From assembly GCA_964450955.1 (NCBI GenBank), contig CAYVFI010000009.1:111833-175832 (forward strand): a DNA stretch of 64,000 nucleotides, given 5' to 3'. Below the pieces are notes generated by a model. It was given only the letters and a program-made list of their open reading frames with translations. It was not told the DNA's origin and did not search any database. Below, piece by piece: positions 15,881 through 24,949 of this stretch; within the stretch, counting starts at the first letter, position 1, and each line of letters starts with the position of its first letter. This DNA is from CAYNWT01 sp964450955. GTDB taxonomy: Bacteria > Planctomycetota > Planctomycetia > Planctomycetales > Planctomycetaceae. Made by a program: the position numbers and the translations under genes.

Positions 15881-16252
15881 ATGGCCGGACAGAAGCCAAC
15901 GGACGCGGAACTTAGGATTCTTCAGATCCTTTGGGATCGCGGACCCAGCACGGTTCGCGAGGTTTTTGACGCCCTGCCCGACAACGACAGCGGGTACACG
16001 ACGGTGCTGAAAACCATGCAGATCATGACCGAAAAGAGCCTGGTCACGCGTGACGAATCAAACCGGTCGCACATCTACAAAGCCAAACGCAAGGCAGAAC
16101 AAACGCAGCGCAGCCTGGTCAAGGACCTTGCCGCTCGCGCGTTTGGTGGTGCGACCAATAAGCTGGTTATGCAGGCACTCAAGGCGAAGAAGGTATCGGC
16201 GACAGAATTGGCTGAGATCCGCGAACTGTTGGATGAGTTGGAAAAGAGCTGA
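15881..16252 (+). CDS. BlaI/MecI/CopY-family transcriptional repressor
   Basis: Winged-helix repressor. PTDAELRILQILWDRGPSTVREV and GYTTVLKTMQIM match the family's DNA-binding helices, followed by a C-terminal dimerisation helix rich in Ala, Lys and Glu. Three in-frame ATGs lie at 15869, 15875 and 15881; the last is chosen because GGAG sits six bases upstream. In this family, repression is lifted when a BlaR1-type membrane protease cleaves the repressor. The gene right after it is a broken BlaR1-type gene, so this repressor may be constitutive or answer to a protease elsewhere. Confidence 0.92.
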   Translation: MAGQKPTDAELRILQILWDRGPSTVREVFDALPDNDSGYTTVLKTMQIMTEKSLVTRDESNRSHIYKAKRKAEQTQRSLVKDLAARAFGGATNKLVMQALKAKKVSATELAEIRELLDELEKS

Positions 16253-16301
16253 AGGTTGAAGGGTTGGATTTGGTCGTCCGTATGTAGCAGCGGGTAGTTC
16301 T

Positions 16302-16583
16302 ATGTTGGCTGTCGAAATACTCAATCATCCGCTTGTGAATCTCATCGGTTGGACTTTGCTGCACTTTCTGTGGCAAGGCGCAATCGTGGGTGTGATTGTC
16401 GCCGCATTGCTGGCGGGACTGCGCAGGCGAAACGCGTCGGTGCGATACGTGGTCGGGATTGTTGGGCTAGCGGCGATGGCCGCTTGCCCGCTGATCACGA
16501 TGGCAACTCATCCTGTACCGGGGCAAGATTGTCACGTGGGAGCAAGTAGAGAAGGCGATCATCGCTTTTTCCAGAGTCTATGA
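16302..16583 (+). pseudogene. Remnant of a BlaR1/M56-family sensor protease, N-terminus only
   Basis: The first 65 codons encode two membrane helices typical of the BlaR1 N-terminus (GWTLLHFLWQGAIVGVIVAA and RYVVGIVGLAAMAACPLI). The frame then changes character and stops at 16583. The remaining helices and the HExxH metalloprotease motif are absent. Directly downstream another frame is open from about 16500, suggesting a large internal deletion whose join is out of frame. It starts 49 bp after the blaI-type gene, the usual operon order. Confidence 0.75.
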
Positions 16584-16686
16584 GCAAAACGATATAGGCT
16601 TCTACTACTCAAAAAATGTTGCTCGGACACGGCGAGACGAGATTGAACGGAAGGCTGGAATACTTGCGGACAAGCTTGGGAATAAA

Positions 16687-17745
16687 GTGAAGCTGGTGCA
16701 TCGGCAAGGAGTTCTTACCGAAATGGAACGCGTCAGTGCTCAGTCCGACATCCGGATTCTCATGGCTGAAATCACAGACGTGGTGGGTGGGATCTACAGG
16801 CTTCGTCTTTCGCAGGGCAAAGTTGCCGAGGATGTCGAGATGAGTCAGGCTGGCTTCCGGTGGGAACTTCTGGAGGCCGGTGTTTGGCATCCGCCGGAGG
16901 CCTTAGTTAGAGCGTACTGGCATCCCACCCCCACGTTCCGCCGCAACGGCCGGGCAGTTTCCCAGGTTCTTGGCCGTGTTGTCTGGGATGGTCCTGTTCC
17001 CAAACTGCCGCCGCATACCAACATCAGAGATGCTTATCTGTTTGGTAAAACGGTTCCCAATGACCGGCTGCAGATCAACGAAAAGCTGCGCGGAGTTGCC
17101 AATGTTTTCGTGTATCTGAAGAAGGCCCCGAAGGGATATGAGCCGGACAAGAATGAGAAACTCAAGCCGGTTCAGTTTGGCCTGGAGGGGCGTTCGTTCA
17201 AGCCCAGAAGTATGGTGGTCCGAACCGGGCAGCGTATCCAGTTCATCAACAAGGTCGCCACTGCCGGCAACGTGCATGCGATGCCGATGAAGAACTCAGA
17301 GACCAACATGGTACTCAAGGCGGGCGATGTTTCAGGGACTGCCGGGCGAGAGTACAAACGCGCGGAGGCGATACCGGTTCGTGTGACTTCAGACTTCCAT
17401 CCGTGGATGCGAGCGTATCAGTTGCCGTTGGATCATCCGTTTGGAACCACAACGGACAGTGCCGGTCGGTTCATAATACGTGGACTCCCACCGGGAGAGC
17501 ACACTCTGTCAGTCTGGCACGAAATGTTTGGCTGGCTGCCGGAGATTAAAGTGACCGTACCCGACGCCGACAAAACGCCAAACCGGAAACTGTACGCAGT
17601 ACGGATTAGCGCGAAGACGAAAGTGGACGCATTGAAGCGTAGTATCGCTGTCTTGAGGGAACGGTTTGGTGAGCGTCATCCGCAGGTCGTTGCGAAGAAG
17701 AAAGAACTGGCAGAGTGGGAGACGCGGGCTGCTGGTAAGAACTAG
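16687..17745 (+). CDS. Cupredoxin / carboxypeptidase-regulatory-like domain protein, possibly the C-terminal remnant of the BlaR1-type gene
   Basis: The first available start is a GTG at 16687, but this frame is already open from about 16500 and encodes a plausible soluble segment (LILYRGKIVTWEQVEKAI...), so the N-terminus has probably been lost. Residues about 95-300 look like a methylamine-utilisation/cupredoxin-type domain (NVHAMPMKN, FHPWM) followed by a carboxypeptidase-regulatory-like beta sandwich (DSAGRFIIRGLPPGEHTLSVWHE). The C-terminal 40 residues are Lys-rich and helical. No signal peptide is present at the GTG. It may be a relic or may still be translated. Confidence 0.65.
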   Translation: MKLVHRQGVLTEMERVSAQSDIRILMAEITDVVGGIYRLRLSQGKVAEDVEMSQAGFRWELLEAGVWHPPEALVRAYWHPTPTFRRNGRAVSQVLGRVVWDGPVPKLPPHTNIRDAYLFGKTVPNDRLQINEKLRGVANVFVYLKKAPKGYEPDKNEKLKPVQFGLEGRSFKPRSMVVRTGQRIQFINKVATAGNVHAMPMKNSETNMVLKAGDVSGTAGREYKRAEAIPVRVTSDFHPWMRAYQLPLDHPFGTTTDSAGRFIIRGLPPGEHTLSVWHEMFGWLPEIKVTVPDADKTPNRKLYAVRISAKTKVDALKRSIAVLRERFGERHPQVVAKKKELAEWETRAAGKN

Positions 17746-17754
17746 AAGCCGAAG

Positions 17755-17978
17755 GTTGGCCACGAAAAACACGAAGAGACACCGAAAACAGTGGTCGTAG
17801 TCACTCCGGATGTTTGTGCGTTTTCGTGTTTCTCGCGGCGAAGAAGCCAAACGCCATGCGTGCCGCTTTTGCTGTGTGGTTCTGGCGTTTGTAGTTCGGT
17901 CAACTGCGGACAGGCAGCAGTTAGTCGCCGTCTGTTGTTGGCCACGAAAAACACGAAGAGGCACGAAAAACAGTGCTG
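17755..17978. repeat. Direct-repeat pair (CACGAAAAACACGAAGAG family)
   Basis: A 24-bp block is identical at 17755-17778 and 17937-17960, and the following bases stay similar. A partial inverted copy (TGCGTTTTCGTGTTTCTCG) lies at 17817-17835. The intergenic stretch 17746-18016 holds nothing else recognisable. Confidence 0.7.
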
Positions 17979-18016
17979 GCAGTCGCTGCGACTTTTTGTG
18001 TCTAAGAAACTAAGCG

Positions 18017-18751
18017 CTACGCGGCTGCTTTGCTGCGTGATGCAGAAGAGCCAAGTTCGTAGTTCAGCTCGCCTGTGGCGACGAAGTGCCGGGCGACGCG
18101 TTCCAGTTGTTCCATCTCACGTTGTAGCAACTCGCGGTACTCGGTTGTCTGCTGTTTGGTCAGGTCCGCCGGCAGTTCGATTGGCTGGCCTCCAAACAGG
18201 TAGCACCTGGCGAACGGTTTCGGCAGGACCATGTCGGTCCAACTGCCTTTGATGCTCCATTCACGCGTCACGATTGCGTAGGTGGGAACCACTGCGTGTT
18301 GTGTTTTTGAAGCGAGGAACACAATGCCGTCTTTGACTTCACGGCGTGGTCCACGCGGCCCGTCGGGAGTGATGGTGAAGTGCAGGTCTTTGGTTTCTTC
18401 AATCATCCGCCTGGCGGCCTGTGCTCCGCCACGGCTGCTGGAACCGCGAAACGGTTTCAGGCCCAGAGACTGTAGCGCTGTAGCCAGCAAGCCGCCGTCG
18501 GTGTGCCGACTGACCAGAATTCCGCACTTGCGCGGGATCTTTCCGAACGAGGCCAGCACGATGGCGTCATGCCACAGGCAGTAAGCGTAGCGTTTGGGGC
18601 CAACTGGTTCGTCGTAGCAGCTGGATTCCGGTTCCCGAAATTTCACCTCGGTCCGCACGGTCACAAACAACGCGCGCATGAGGAACACGGCGGTGTGAGC
18701 GATGAATTTGTTTAGCAGTGGGCTGCGAATACGCATCGGGGCGGAATCCAT
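18017..18751 (-). CDS. DUF374 / lysophospholipid acyltransferase family protein
   Basis: A 244-residue protein with an N-terminal hydrophobic helix. The acyltransferase-like block has WHD in place of the usual HxxxxD start (CLWHDAIV), RHTDGGLLA, and TPDGPRGPR near residue 135, which are hallmarks of the DUF374 family related to LpxL/PlsC acyltransferases. It probably acylates a lipid or lipid A-like acceptor at the inner membrane. It is divergent from the dioxygenase gene. Confidence 0.85.
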   Translation of the reverse strand: MDSAPMRIRSPLLNKFIAHTAVFLMRALFVTVRTEVKFREPESSCYDEPVGPKRYAYCLWHDAIVLASFGKIPRKCGILVSRHTDGGLLATALQSLGLKPFRGSSSRGGAQAARRMIEETKDLHFTITPDGPRGPRREVKDGIVFLASKTQHAVVPTYAIVTREWSIKGSWTDMVLPKPFARCYLFGGQPIELPADLTKQQTTEYRELLQREMEQLERVARHFVATGELNYELGSSASRSKAAA

Positions 18752-18971
18752 TCCGGACGGTATGTGATTGTGGATGATTTGGACGGTGCTGTGAACCGCA
18801 AATCAACGGCAGGTGCTGTGAAGCGGATAATGACGCTCAGGCGTGCAGGTTTTCCGATCGGAGATTGGTGAGGTTGTGGACAACGAACGACGGTTCGCAG
18901 GCCTGGTGTTGCCGGGCGAATGCGGGTTCGTCCGTTGAGTGGTTCTGGCGAGTGAGCTACAACAGCCGCCC

Positions 18972-19742
18972 ATGGCATTCAACGAACAACAACTTGCCGA
19001 CTTCTCGCGCGACGGTTTCATCATCGCACGGAATCTGATCTCCAGTGCGTTCTGCGATCGCATTCGTGCGGTGGTCAAGCAGCACCTCGAATGGGATTGT
19101 GGTTCGATCGAGTACGAAGCGGACCTGAATTATCCGGGCGCGCCGAAGTCGTTGGATTCCGAGGGCGGGAGAACTCCGCGACGGCTGAAGCAGGCGATGA
19201 GTCGCGATGTGATTTTTGCCGAGTACGTGATGTTGCCTGAGATCAGCGAACGGATGCGTCAGTTGCTGGGGCCGGAGATCGCGGTTCCGTTGGCTCATCA
19301 CAATTGCGTCATGACGAAGCAGCCCGGGTTTAGCAGTGACACGGGTTGGCATCAGGACATTCGATACTGGTCGTTTCCGAACTCAAACCTGGTGAGTTTA
19401 TGGTTGGCGTTGGGTCCTGAGACTGTTGATAACGGGTGCCTGCATGTGATTCCGGGGACCCACGCTGCTGATTTTGGACGCGAGCGGTTGGATGATGAGC
19501 TGTTCCTCCGGCCGGATCTTCCCGTGAACGCGGCGTTGATTGGGCGGAAGCAGCCGGTAGAACTTGAGTGCGGCGATGTCTTGTTTTTCCACGCAAGAAC
19601 GTTTCATTCGGCAAGTCGGAACCACACGGACGTTCCGAAATTCTCTGTGGTGTTTACGTTTCGCGGCGAAGGCAACCGGCCGATTCCGGGTTCTCGGTCA
19701 GCTTCGATGCCGGAACTGTTGCTGCCGGGTGAAGCCGGTTAG
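18972..19742 (+). CDS. Phytanoyl-CoA dioxygenase (PhyH) family protein
   Basis: Fe(II)/2-oxoglutarate-dependent oxygenase fold. The iron ligands are visible as HQD (GWHQDIRYW, about residue 116) and a distal His in FFHARTFHSASRN, with an Arg further on for 2-oxoglutarate. The ATG at 18972 is used; an upstream GTG at 18939 would only add 11 residues with no better ribosome binding site. The substrate is unknown, as this family hydroxylates many small molecules. Confidence 0.9.
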   Translation: MAFNEQQLADFSRDGFIIARNLISSAFCDRIRAVVKQHLEWDCGSIEYEADLNYPGAPKSLDSEGGRTPRRLKQAMSRDVIFAEYVMLPEISERMRQLLGPEIAVPLAHHNCVMTKQPGFSSDTGWHQDIRYWSFPNSNLVSLWLALGPETVDNGCLHVIPGTHAADFGRERLDDELFLRPDLPVNAALIGRKQPVELECGDVLFFHARTFHSASRNHTDVPKFSVVFTFRGEGNRPIPGSRSASMPELLLPGEAG

Positions 19743-19822
19743 TGCGACGACATTTTGGTTCGACTGGAACCGGGGCGGTTGTGGGAGAACGACACTGTGG
19801 CTGACGCTACGTCGCCGGGGTT

Positions 19823-22537
19823 CTATGTCGTTTCCATTGTGGCGAGCTCTGTTGTCGGTCCGGCGCCCAGGAACTTGCCGAGTTTTCCGAACCGGCCGCT
19901 GTGGAGCATGATGAGGTAAGCCGGGACCAGGATTGGTCGGACAACAAACGTATCCAGTAGAACTCCGGTCGCCAGGGCGAAGCCGAGTTGGTCCATGCCG
20001 ACCAGTGAGCCGGCAAGAAGTGACGCGAAGGTACCCGCCATGATGATGCCGCAGCTGGAGATGATGCTGCCGGTTTTTTCCAGGGCGACCGTAATGCCTT
20101 TAATCGGGCCGTGCTTTTCACTTTCTTCATCAATGCGGGTGATGAGGAAGATGTTGTAGTCTTCTCCGACTGCGATGAGGATTGTGAATAGGAAGATCGG
20201 CACCTTCCAGTCCAGTCCTGAGAAGCCAGCGGGATCCATAGCCCAAAAGACGGCGAAGGTCAGGCCCAGCGTGGCCAGGTAGCTGAAAAATACGCTGACG
20301 ATCAGATACATTGAAATCATTGGTCGTCTGAGCAGTGCGACCAAAATAAGAAATACGCCAGCCAGAACGAGAATATCGATCCGGATCGTATCGCGGTCGG
20401 TCACTGTTTTCAGGTCAGCAACGCTTGCGGTGGCTCCCACGAATGAGACTTCTGCGCCTTGTAAGCCTTCAGGCAAAGCTTCTGCGAACTTGCGCTGGAA
20501 CTCATTAAACTGGGCGATGCTGTCTCGTGAAAAGGGGTCTTCCACGGGTATGACATCGATGCGCGTCGCGCTCGGATCGACCTGGCTGACGTAGTAGCGG
20601 TTGGCGATGACCATGGTTGCCGCGTTCCGGCTGGCCAGGCCGCGAAATAGCCTCTTTTCTTTCTTCAGCTTTGCTTTCAAACTGGCCATGAATTCGTCTT
20701 CGCGCGGGTGCTTGGGTAGGCCGGTCGGTTCCGTCCAACTGCGGATTTTGGCTATTCCAAGATCATCCATTCGAGACGCGAGTGTATCAGTGAGCCTTTC
20801 GACGAGATCACGTGCGTCACGGTTTGGCACGAGGCTGCTAGTACCGTCCTCGTCGGTTTCGCGGCGGAGGAAGTCAATTCCTTCCTTTCGAATGAGTACT
20901 TTCAGCGGCCCAATTTCCCCGTCTGGAAAATGGTTCCGAACGGCGCTGGTTCCGCGCACGCTGGGTGACGTGTCCGGGAGTTCTGATAGCAGGCCGTAGC
21001 TGAGGTGATTGAAGAACAAAACGCCAATGATCGCGAATGGCAGCATGATGGCTGCCGCGGCCATCCACAGGGTGGCGGGTCTGGCCATGACCAGTTGGCC
21101 CACGCGTATCCAGCCGTTTTGCATGATATTGCGATCGCGAATGCTGTTCATGAGGCTGGATCTGGCAACCCAGCCGGCGTCTCCTTCAATCGTCTCGGTG
21201 GTGGAGTTGGGCCAGAACGCCCATCGGCCGGCCAGTCGCAGCATCGCTGGTGTAAATGTCAGCGACGCCAGTAACACAATGAACAGGCCAAACGTAATGG
21301 CCACACCGGCTTGTTGAAACTTTCCGAACTCAGCAAACACCATCATGCCGATGCCGCACATGACCGTCCCTGCACTCGCAGTCAGAGCCGCGCCGACTTT
21401 CGACATGGAAGAAACGATGGCTTCATCCATTGTCCCGCCGCCATCGAGTTCTTCTTTGTATCTGGCAATCAGAAACAGGCAGTAGTCGACCCCTGCCCCG
21501 TACACAACGACTGTGACGTAGGGGTTGATTCCGGAGAACAGATCGATCCAACCGGCGGCCGCCATAATGCTAAGCAGTTTCCTGGTAATCGCGGTCGCCA
21601 AGGCGACGGTGATGAGCGGCATCATGGCCAGCACGGGTGCGCGGTAGATCAGGAGCAGCAGAACGATGACCAGAATCCGAGTCCACAGTTCTGTGGCTTC
21701 ACCGCTTTCAAGCTGAGCCTGAACCATGTCGCGGCCGAACGTTGCGTTTCCGCTAACAGACAGATCCAACCCTGCGGGGACGACGGATTTCAGTTTGGTC
21801 TTTCTATTTACCTGGCCTGCGTTTGTATCGTCCTTCGTTGCTTGCTGGTTGCCTTCGCCTTCATCGGCTGCCGGTTCCTCGTCTCCGACTTCCGTCTGGT
21901 CGTCTTCGTCTGGTTCCTCCGCCGTCTTCTCGTATCGCAGATCGTGAAGCAGGCTTTCGACGGCTTCGATGGTCGGGTGGTTTTTTTGACTAAGAAACTC
22001 GTTCCGGAGATCAATTTTGATCAGAGTCGCTTTGTTGTCATAGCTTTCGAACAGCAGTTCGATGCCGGGGGTTTCTCGCGATTGAATACTGGCAACAATT
22101 GGCAGTACTTGTGATTTTTCCTCGGACTGCTCATCCGCGTTCCGGTTCGCTGGGTCGCTTTCGTCGGCCTCGTTGCCTTCGTCGGCGAGCTCGTCACCTA
22201 TGTCCTGGTTGGGCTGAAAGCCGACGGCTTCAGTGAGTCTTGGTATCAGGACATCTTTGACGAATTCCTTGTCCTTCTTGTTGAGGCCTTTTGAGTTCGA
22301 CGTGCGTCTGACAACGACAAACACCTGGCTGGACAGAGCATCTTTGGGGAACGCTTTCGCGAACGCGGCTTCGGCCTGACGACTTTCTGAATCGGCCGGA
22401 AGGAACGCGAACTCACCGTCCTGGGTAACGTCTTCCCATCTCGGCGCAACGGCGAACAGGCCGACTAGCAGGATCAGCCAAACGGCGACGATGTATTGCC
22501 ATCGCCGAGAGATAAATAATCCGAGCTTTTCAAACAC
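19823..22537 (-). CDS. MMPL/RND-superfamily transporter
   Basis: A 904-residue inner-membrane protein with the MMPL layout: an N-terminal helix (about 12-30), a large periplasmic loop, a cluster of membrane helices including VYGAGVDYCLFLIARYKEEL, a second periplasmic loop and a second helix cluster with AVGEDYNIFLITRIDEE. The paired GxDYxxF/L-type motifs mark the proton-relay helices. The first loop carries an Asp/Glu-rich low-complexity insert (about residues 205-240). Relatives export lipids or hydrophobic compounds. No membrane-fusion partner is adjacent. Confidence 0.9.
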   Translation of the reverse strand: MFEKLGLFISRRWQYIVAVWLILLVGLFAVAPRWEDVTQDGEFAFLPADSESRQAEAAFAKAFPKDALSSQVFVVVRRTSNSKGLNKKDKEFVKDVLIPRLTEAVGFQPNQDIGDELADEGNEADESDPANRNADEQSEEKSQVLPIVASIQSRETPGIELLFESYDNKATLIKIDLRNEFLSQKNHPTIEAVESLLHDLRYEKTAEEPDEDDQTEVGDEEPAADEGEGNQQATKDDTNAGQVNRKTKLKSVVPAGLDLSVSGNATFGRDMVQAQLESGEATELWTRILVIVLLLLIYRAPVLAMMPLITVALATAITRKLLSIMAAAGWIDLFSGINPYVTVVVYGAGVDYCLFLIARYKEELDGGGTMDEAIVSSMSKVGAALTASAGTVMCGIGMMVFAEFGKFQQAGVAITFGLFIVLLASLTFTPAMLRLAGRWAFWPNSTTETIEGDAGWVARSSLMNSIRDRNIMQNGWIRVGQLVMARPATLWMAAAAIMLPFAIIGVLFFNHLSYGLLSELPDTSPSVRGTSAVRNHFPDGEIGPLKVLIRKEGIDFLRRETDEDGTSSLVPNRDARDLVERLTDTLASRMDDLGIAKIRSWTEPTGLPKHPREDEFMASLKAKLKKEKRLFRGLASRNAATMVIANRYYVSQVDPSATRIDVIPVEDPFSRDSIAQFNEFQRKFAEALPEGLQGAEVSFVGATASVADLKTVTDRDTIRIDILVLAGVFLILVALLRRPMISMYLIVSVFFSYLATLGLTFAVFWAMDPAGFSGLDWKVPIFLFTILIAVGEDYNIFLITRIDEESEKHGPIKGITVALEKTGSIISSCGIIMAGTFASLLAGSLVGMDQLGFALATGVLLDTFVVRPILVPAYLIMLHSGRFGKLGKFLGAGPTTELATMETT

Positions 22538-22795
22538 TGCGTTCAGACAGGATGGGCTGGCGGATCACAACCGCAAGCCGGTGAGAAGAAAGGCGGGCCT
22601 GCCGATCGCAACGTGGTGGATGACTCGGCCCCGGGGTTCTGCCTGAGAAAGTAACTCGATTGTCCGATTCTGCCGAAAACGGGGACGTCAAGTGTATCAG
22701 GACACCCGAAGCTACAGATGGGGTGTATCGATTGCAACGGATCAAGAAGTCTCAGGAAGGCTTGCTGCCAATTCGATTTGGGCCAGCGTCAGGTC

Positions 22796-23578
22796 CTAAC
22801 GTTTGCGGAGGACGCAAACCATGTCCTCGGTCCTGGCATTGAGTTCGATGGTGGACTTGACGTCGTATGCGAAGTCGTGGACGGCGGCAATTTCGAACTC
22901 CGGCACGCAGGTCAGAAGCTTTTTAAACTGCTTCAGCGTGTAGGTGCGGTACTCCATGTGGTCGACGATGCGTTGGTGCTTAGTTGGGGTGTAGACATCG
23001 ATGGTCATCCCCAGGTGTTCCATTCGGGATCGCTTATCGATTTTTTTGCTCCACATATACGAATTGACCACAAGGTTTCCGCGCCGCGCCGACCACGCTT
23101 CTTCGTCGCATGTGGTGCCGGATGTCGGCAGCAGATGAATTCCCAAAATGTACAGCCCGCCCTTTTTAAGTGCTTTGGAAATGCACTTAAGATGAGCCTC
23201 AGCGGCGTTTTCGGTGGGCAGATGGCGGAAGCTATTAATCGTGTTGAACGCGGCATCGGCCTTTTTTGATAGTCGAAAGTCGGACATGTCTCCGACTTTC
23301 GTGGGACGCCCGAAGCCGTTGCGTTCCAGTCGGTCGTTGCAAAAATCGATGGCGGTGGGGTTCAGGTCATTACCACAAACGTCGTACCCGGTTCGCGCCA
23401 GCTTGATAAGCAGTCGACCGGTTCCGCATGCCGGTTCAAACACACGCTCAATGACTCGATCGGTGTAGTGCTGGAAGCAGTGTTCCAGAAAAGCGAACTC
23501 AGCCTTCCAGTCTGATCCGAACAGGAGGTCGTAGTAGACCGGGTAGTCGTAGATGCTTTGCTCAATGCTGTCGGTCAT
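22796..23578 (-). CDS. Class I SAM-dependent methyltransferase
   Basis: A 260-residue protein. The SAM-binding motif I is VFEPACGTGRL (about residues 43-53), followed by the acidic loop GNDLNP and motif IV near FNTINSFRHL. The N-terminus has the YDYPVYYDLLF segment common in methyltransferases of this type. The substrate is unknown. It is divergent from gap, with 169 bp between them. Confidence 0.88.
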   Translation of the reverse strand: MTDSIEQSIYDYPVYYDLLFGSDWKAEFAFLEHCFQHYTDRVIERVFEPACGTGRLLIKLARTGYDVCGNDLNPTAIDFCNDRLERNGFGRPTKVGDMSDFRLSKKADAAFNTINSFRHLPTENAAEAHLKCISKALKKGGLYILGIHLLPTSGTTCDEEAWSARRGNLVVNSYMWSKKIDKRSRMEHLGMTIDVYTPTKHQRIVDHMEYRTYTLKQFKKLLTCVPEFEIAAVHDFAYDVKSTIELNARTEDMVCVLRKR

Positions 23579-23747
23579 GTGATTTTGAGATGTGTGGTCG
23601 GCGGTTTGTCCAGTCAGAATGATGCTGTTTAGCAGACTGCAGCCAAGGTTTTTAGGTAGCCGACGCCATTAGTTGTTGGGTTGCCAGCGGAGCGGTATGA
23701 TCGCCGATTCACAGTCAAATGATTGAAAGTAACCGCAGGAGTCTACC

Positions 23748-24767
23748 GTGGCAGTTCGTGTTGGAATTAACGGCTTTGGCCGCATTGGTCGAGTAACCTT
23801 TCGTGCTTTGATGGCACGCAGTGATGAGTTCGAAGTCGTTGGTATCAATGACCTTGGGGCAAACGAGTCTTTGGCGATGCTGCTGAAGTACGACAGTGTT
23901 CATGGTCGCTTTCCGGGCACTGTTGATGTCGACGACAAGGGCCTGATCGTTAACGGCAAGCACATTCCGGTATTTGCAGAGCGTGATCCGGGCAATTTGC
24001 CCTGGGGTGATGTTGGTTGCGATATCGCATTGGAATCAACCGGCTTCTTCACAAACCGTGCCAAAGACGGGAAGCCAGGCTATGACAGCCACATTTCTGC
24101 TGGAGCTCGCAAGGTTGTGATTTCGGCGCCTGCTAAAGACGCTCCGGACATGACAGTCGTCATGGGTGTGAACTCAGACAAGCTGACGGCTGAGCACAAG
24201 TGTGTTTCTAACGCCAGTTGCACGACGAACTGCCTGTCACCGATGGTCAAGGTTCTGAACGATACGTTCGGTCTTGAGCACGGTATCATGACAACCTGTC
24301 ACGCTTACACGAACGACCAAAACGTGGGCGACCAGTTGCACGGCAACATGCACCGAGCTCGTGCGGCGGCAGTGAATATCATTCCAACAACAACCGGAGC
24401 AGCCAGTGCTGTTGGCAAGGTTCTTCCGGAAGTCGACGGCAAGCTAACAGGTATGGCTCTGCGTGTGCCGGTTCCTGTCGGCAGTATCACTGACCTGTCA
24501 GCTGTCCTCAGCAAGGAAGTGACGGCTGAAGATGTGAACGCCGCGATGAAGGCTGCTGCTGACGGACCGCTTAAGGGCATCCTTGAGTACAACACAGATC
24601 CGATTGTCTCGACCGACATCATCGGGAATACACACAGCTGTATCTTCGATGCTCAGTGGACCGCCGTTGTTGCTGGCAACATGGTGAAGGTCCTTGGCTG
24701 GTACGACAACGAGTATGGTTACTCGAACCGTACCGCCGATCTGATGGCCAAAATGGCCGGCATGTAA
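23748..24767 (+). CDS. gap: Glyceraldehyde-3-phosphate dehydrogenase, type I
   Basis: Glycolytic/gluconeogenic enzyme forming 1,3-bisphosphoglycerate with NAD+. GINGFGRIGR (residues 6-15) is the NAD-binding site, and the catalytic Cys158 lies in SNASCTTNCL with the partner His in CHAYTNDQ. The 339-residue length is standard. The start is GTG with GGAG seven bases upstream. It is followed by a strong hairpin (24779-24809) and then by rpe on the same strand. Confidence 0.97.
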   Translation: MAVRVGINGFGRIGRVTFRALMARSDEFEVVGINDLGANESLAMLLKYDSVHGRFPGTVDVDDKGLIVNGKHIPVFAERDPGNLPWGDVGCDIALESTGFFTNRAKDGKPGYDSHISAGARKVVISAPAKDAPDMTVVMGVNSDKLTAEHKCVSNASCTTNCLSPMVKVLNDTFGLEHGIMTTCHAYTNDQNVGDQLHGNMHRARAAAVNIIPTTTGAASAVGKVLPEVDGKLTGMALRVPVPVGSITDLSAVLSKEVTAEDVNAAMKAAADGPLKGILEYNTDPIVSTDIIGNTHSCIFDAQWTAVVAGNMVKVLGWYDNEYGYSNRTADLMAKMAGM

Positions 24768-24778
24768 TGCAAAACGTT

Positions 24779-24809
24779 GGCCAAGGGCGGTATTGAGCCG
24801 CTCTTGGCC
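24779..24809 (+). terminator. Hairpin downstream of gap
   Basis: GGCCAAGGGCGG pairs with CCGCTCTTGGCC (12 bp with one G-U) around a 7-nt loop. No T-run follows, so it may be a weak terminator or mRNA-stabilising structure between gap and rpe. Confidence 0.5.
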
Positions 24810-24949
24810 TGTTCGTTTGTGCAGAAAATGGGGATCTGGGTGGACTTTGTCCTGTGGGCACGGTGACAATACGCCGCGACTCATCAGTTAGTCCTTTAAG
24901 CGATCTGCTTGACCACTTCCCTTCCCCGCGTCTTTGTGGTTCTCCCACT

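Noticed and set aside
16302..17745. A programmed frameshift joining the two blaR1-region frames
   Set aside because: No slippery site is seen and the whole protease core is missing, so a deletion fits better than recoding.
21311..22114. A 267-codon plus-strand frame inside the MMPL gene
   Set aside because: It is a shadow of the transporter frame with no homology, no ribosome binding site and odd composition.
23681..23701. A promoter for gap (TTGCCA and TATGAT)
   Set aside because: The spacing is only 9 bp and the alternative -35 is a poor match, so it was not listed.
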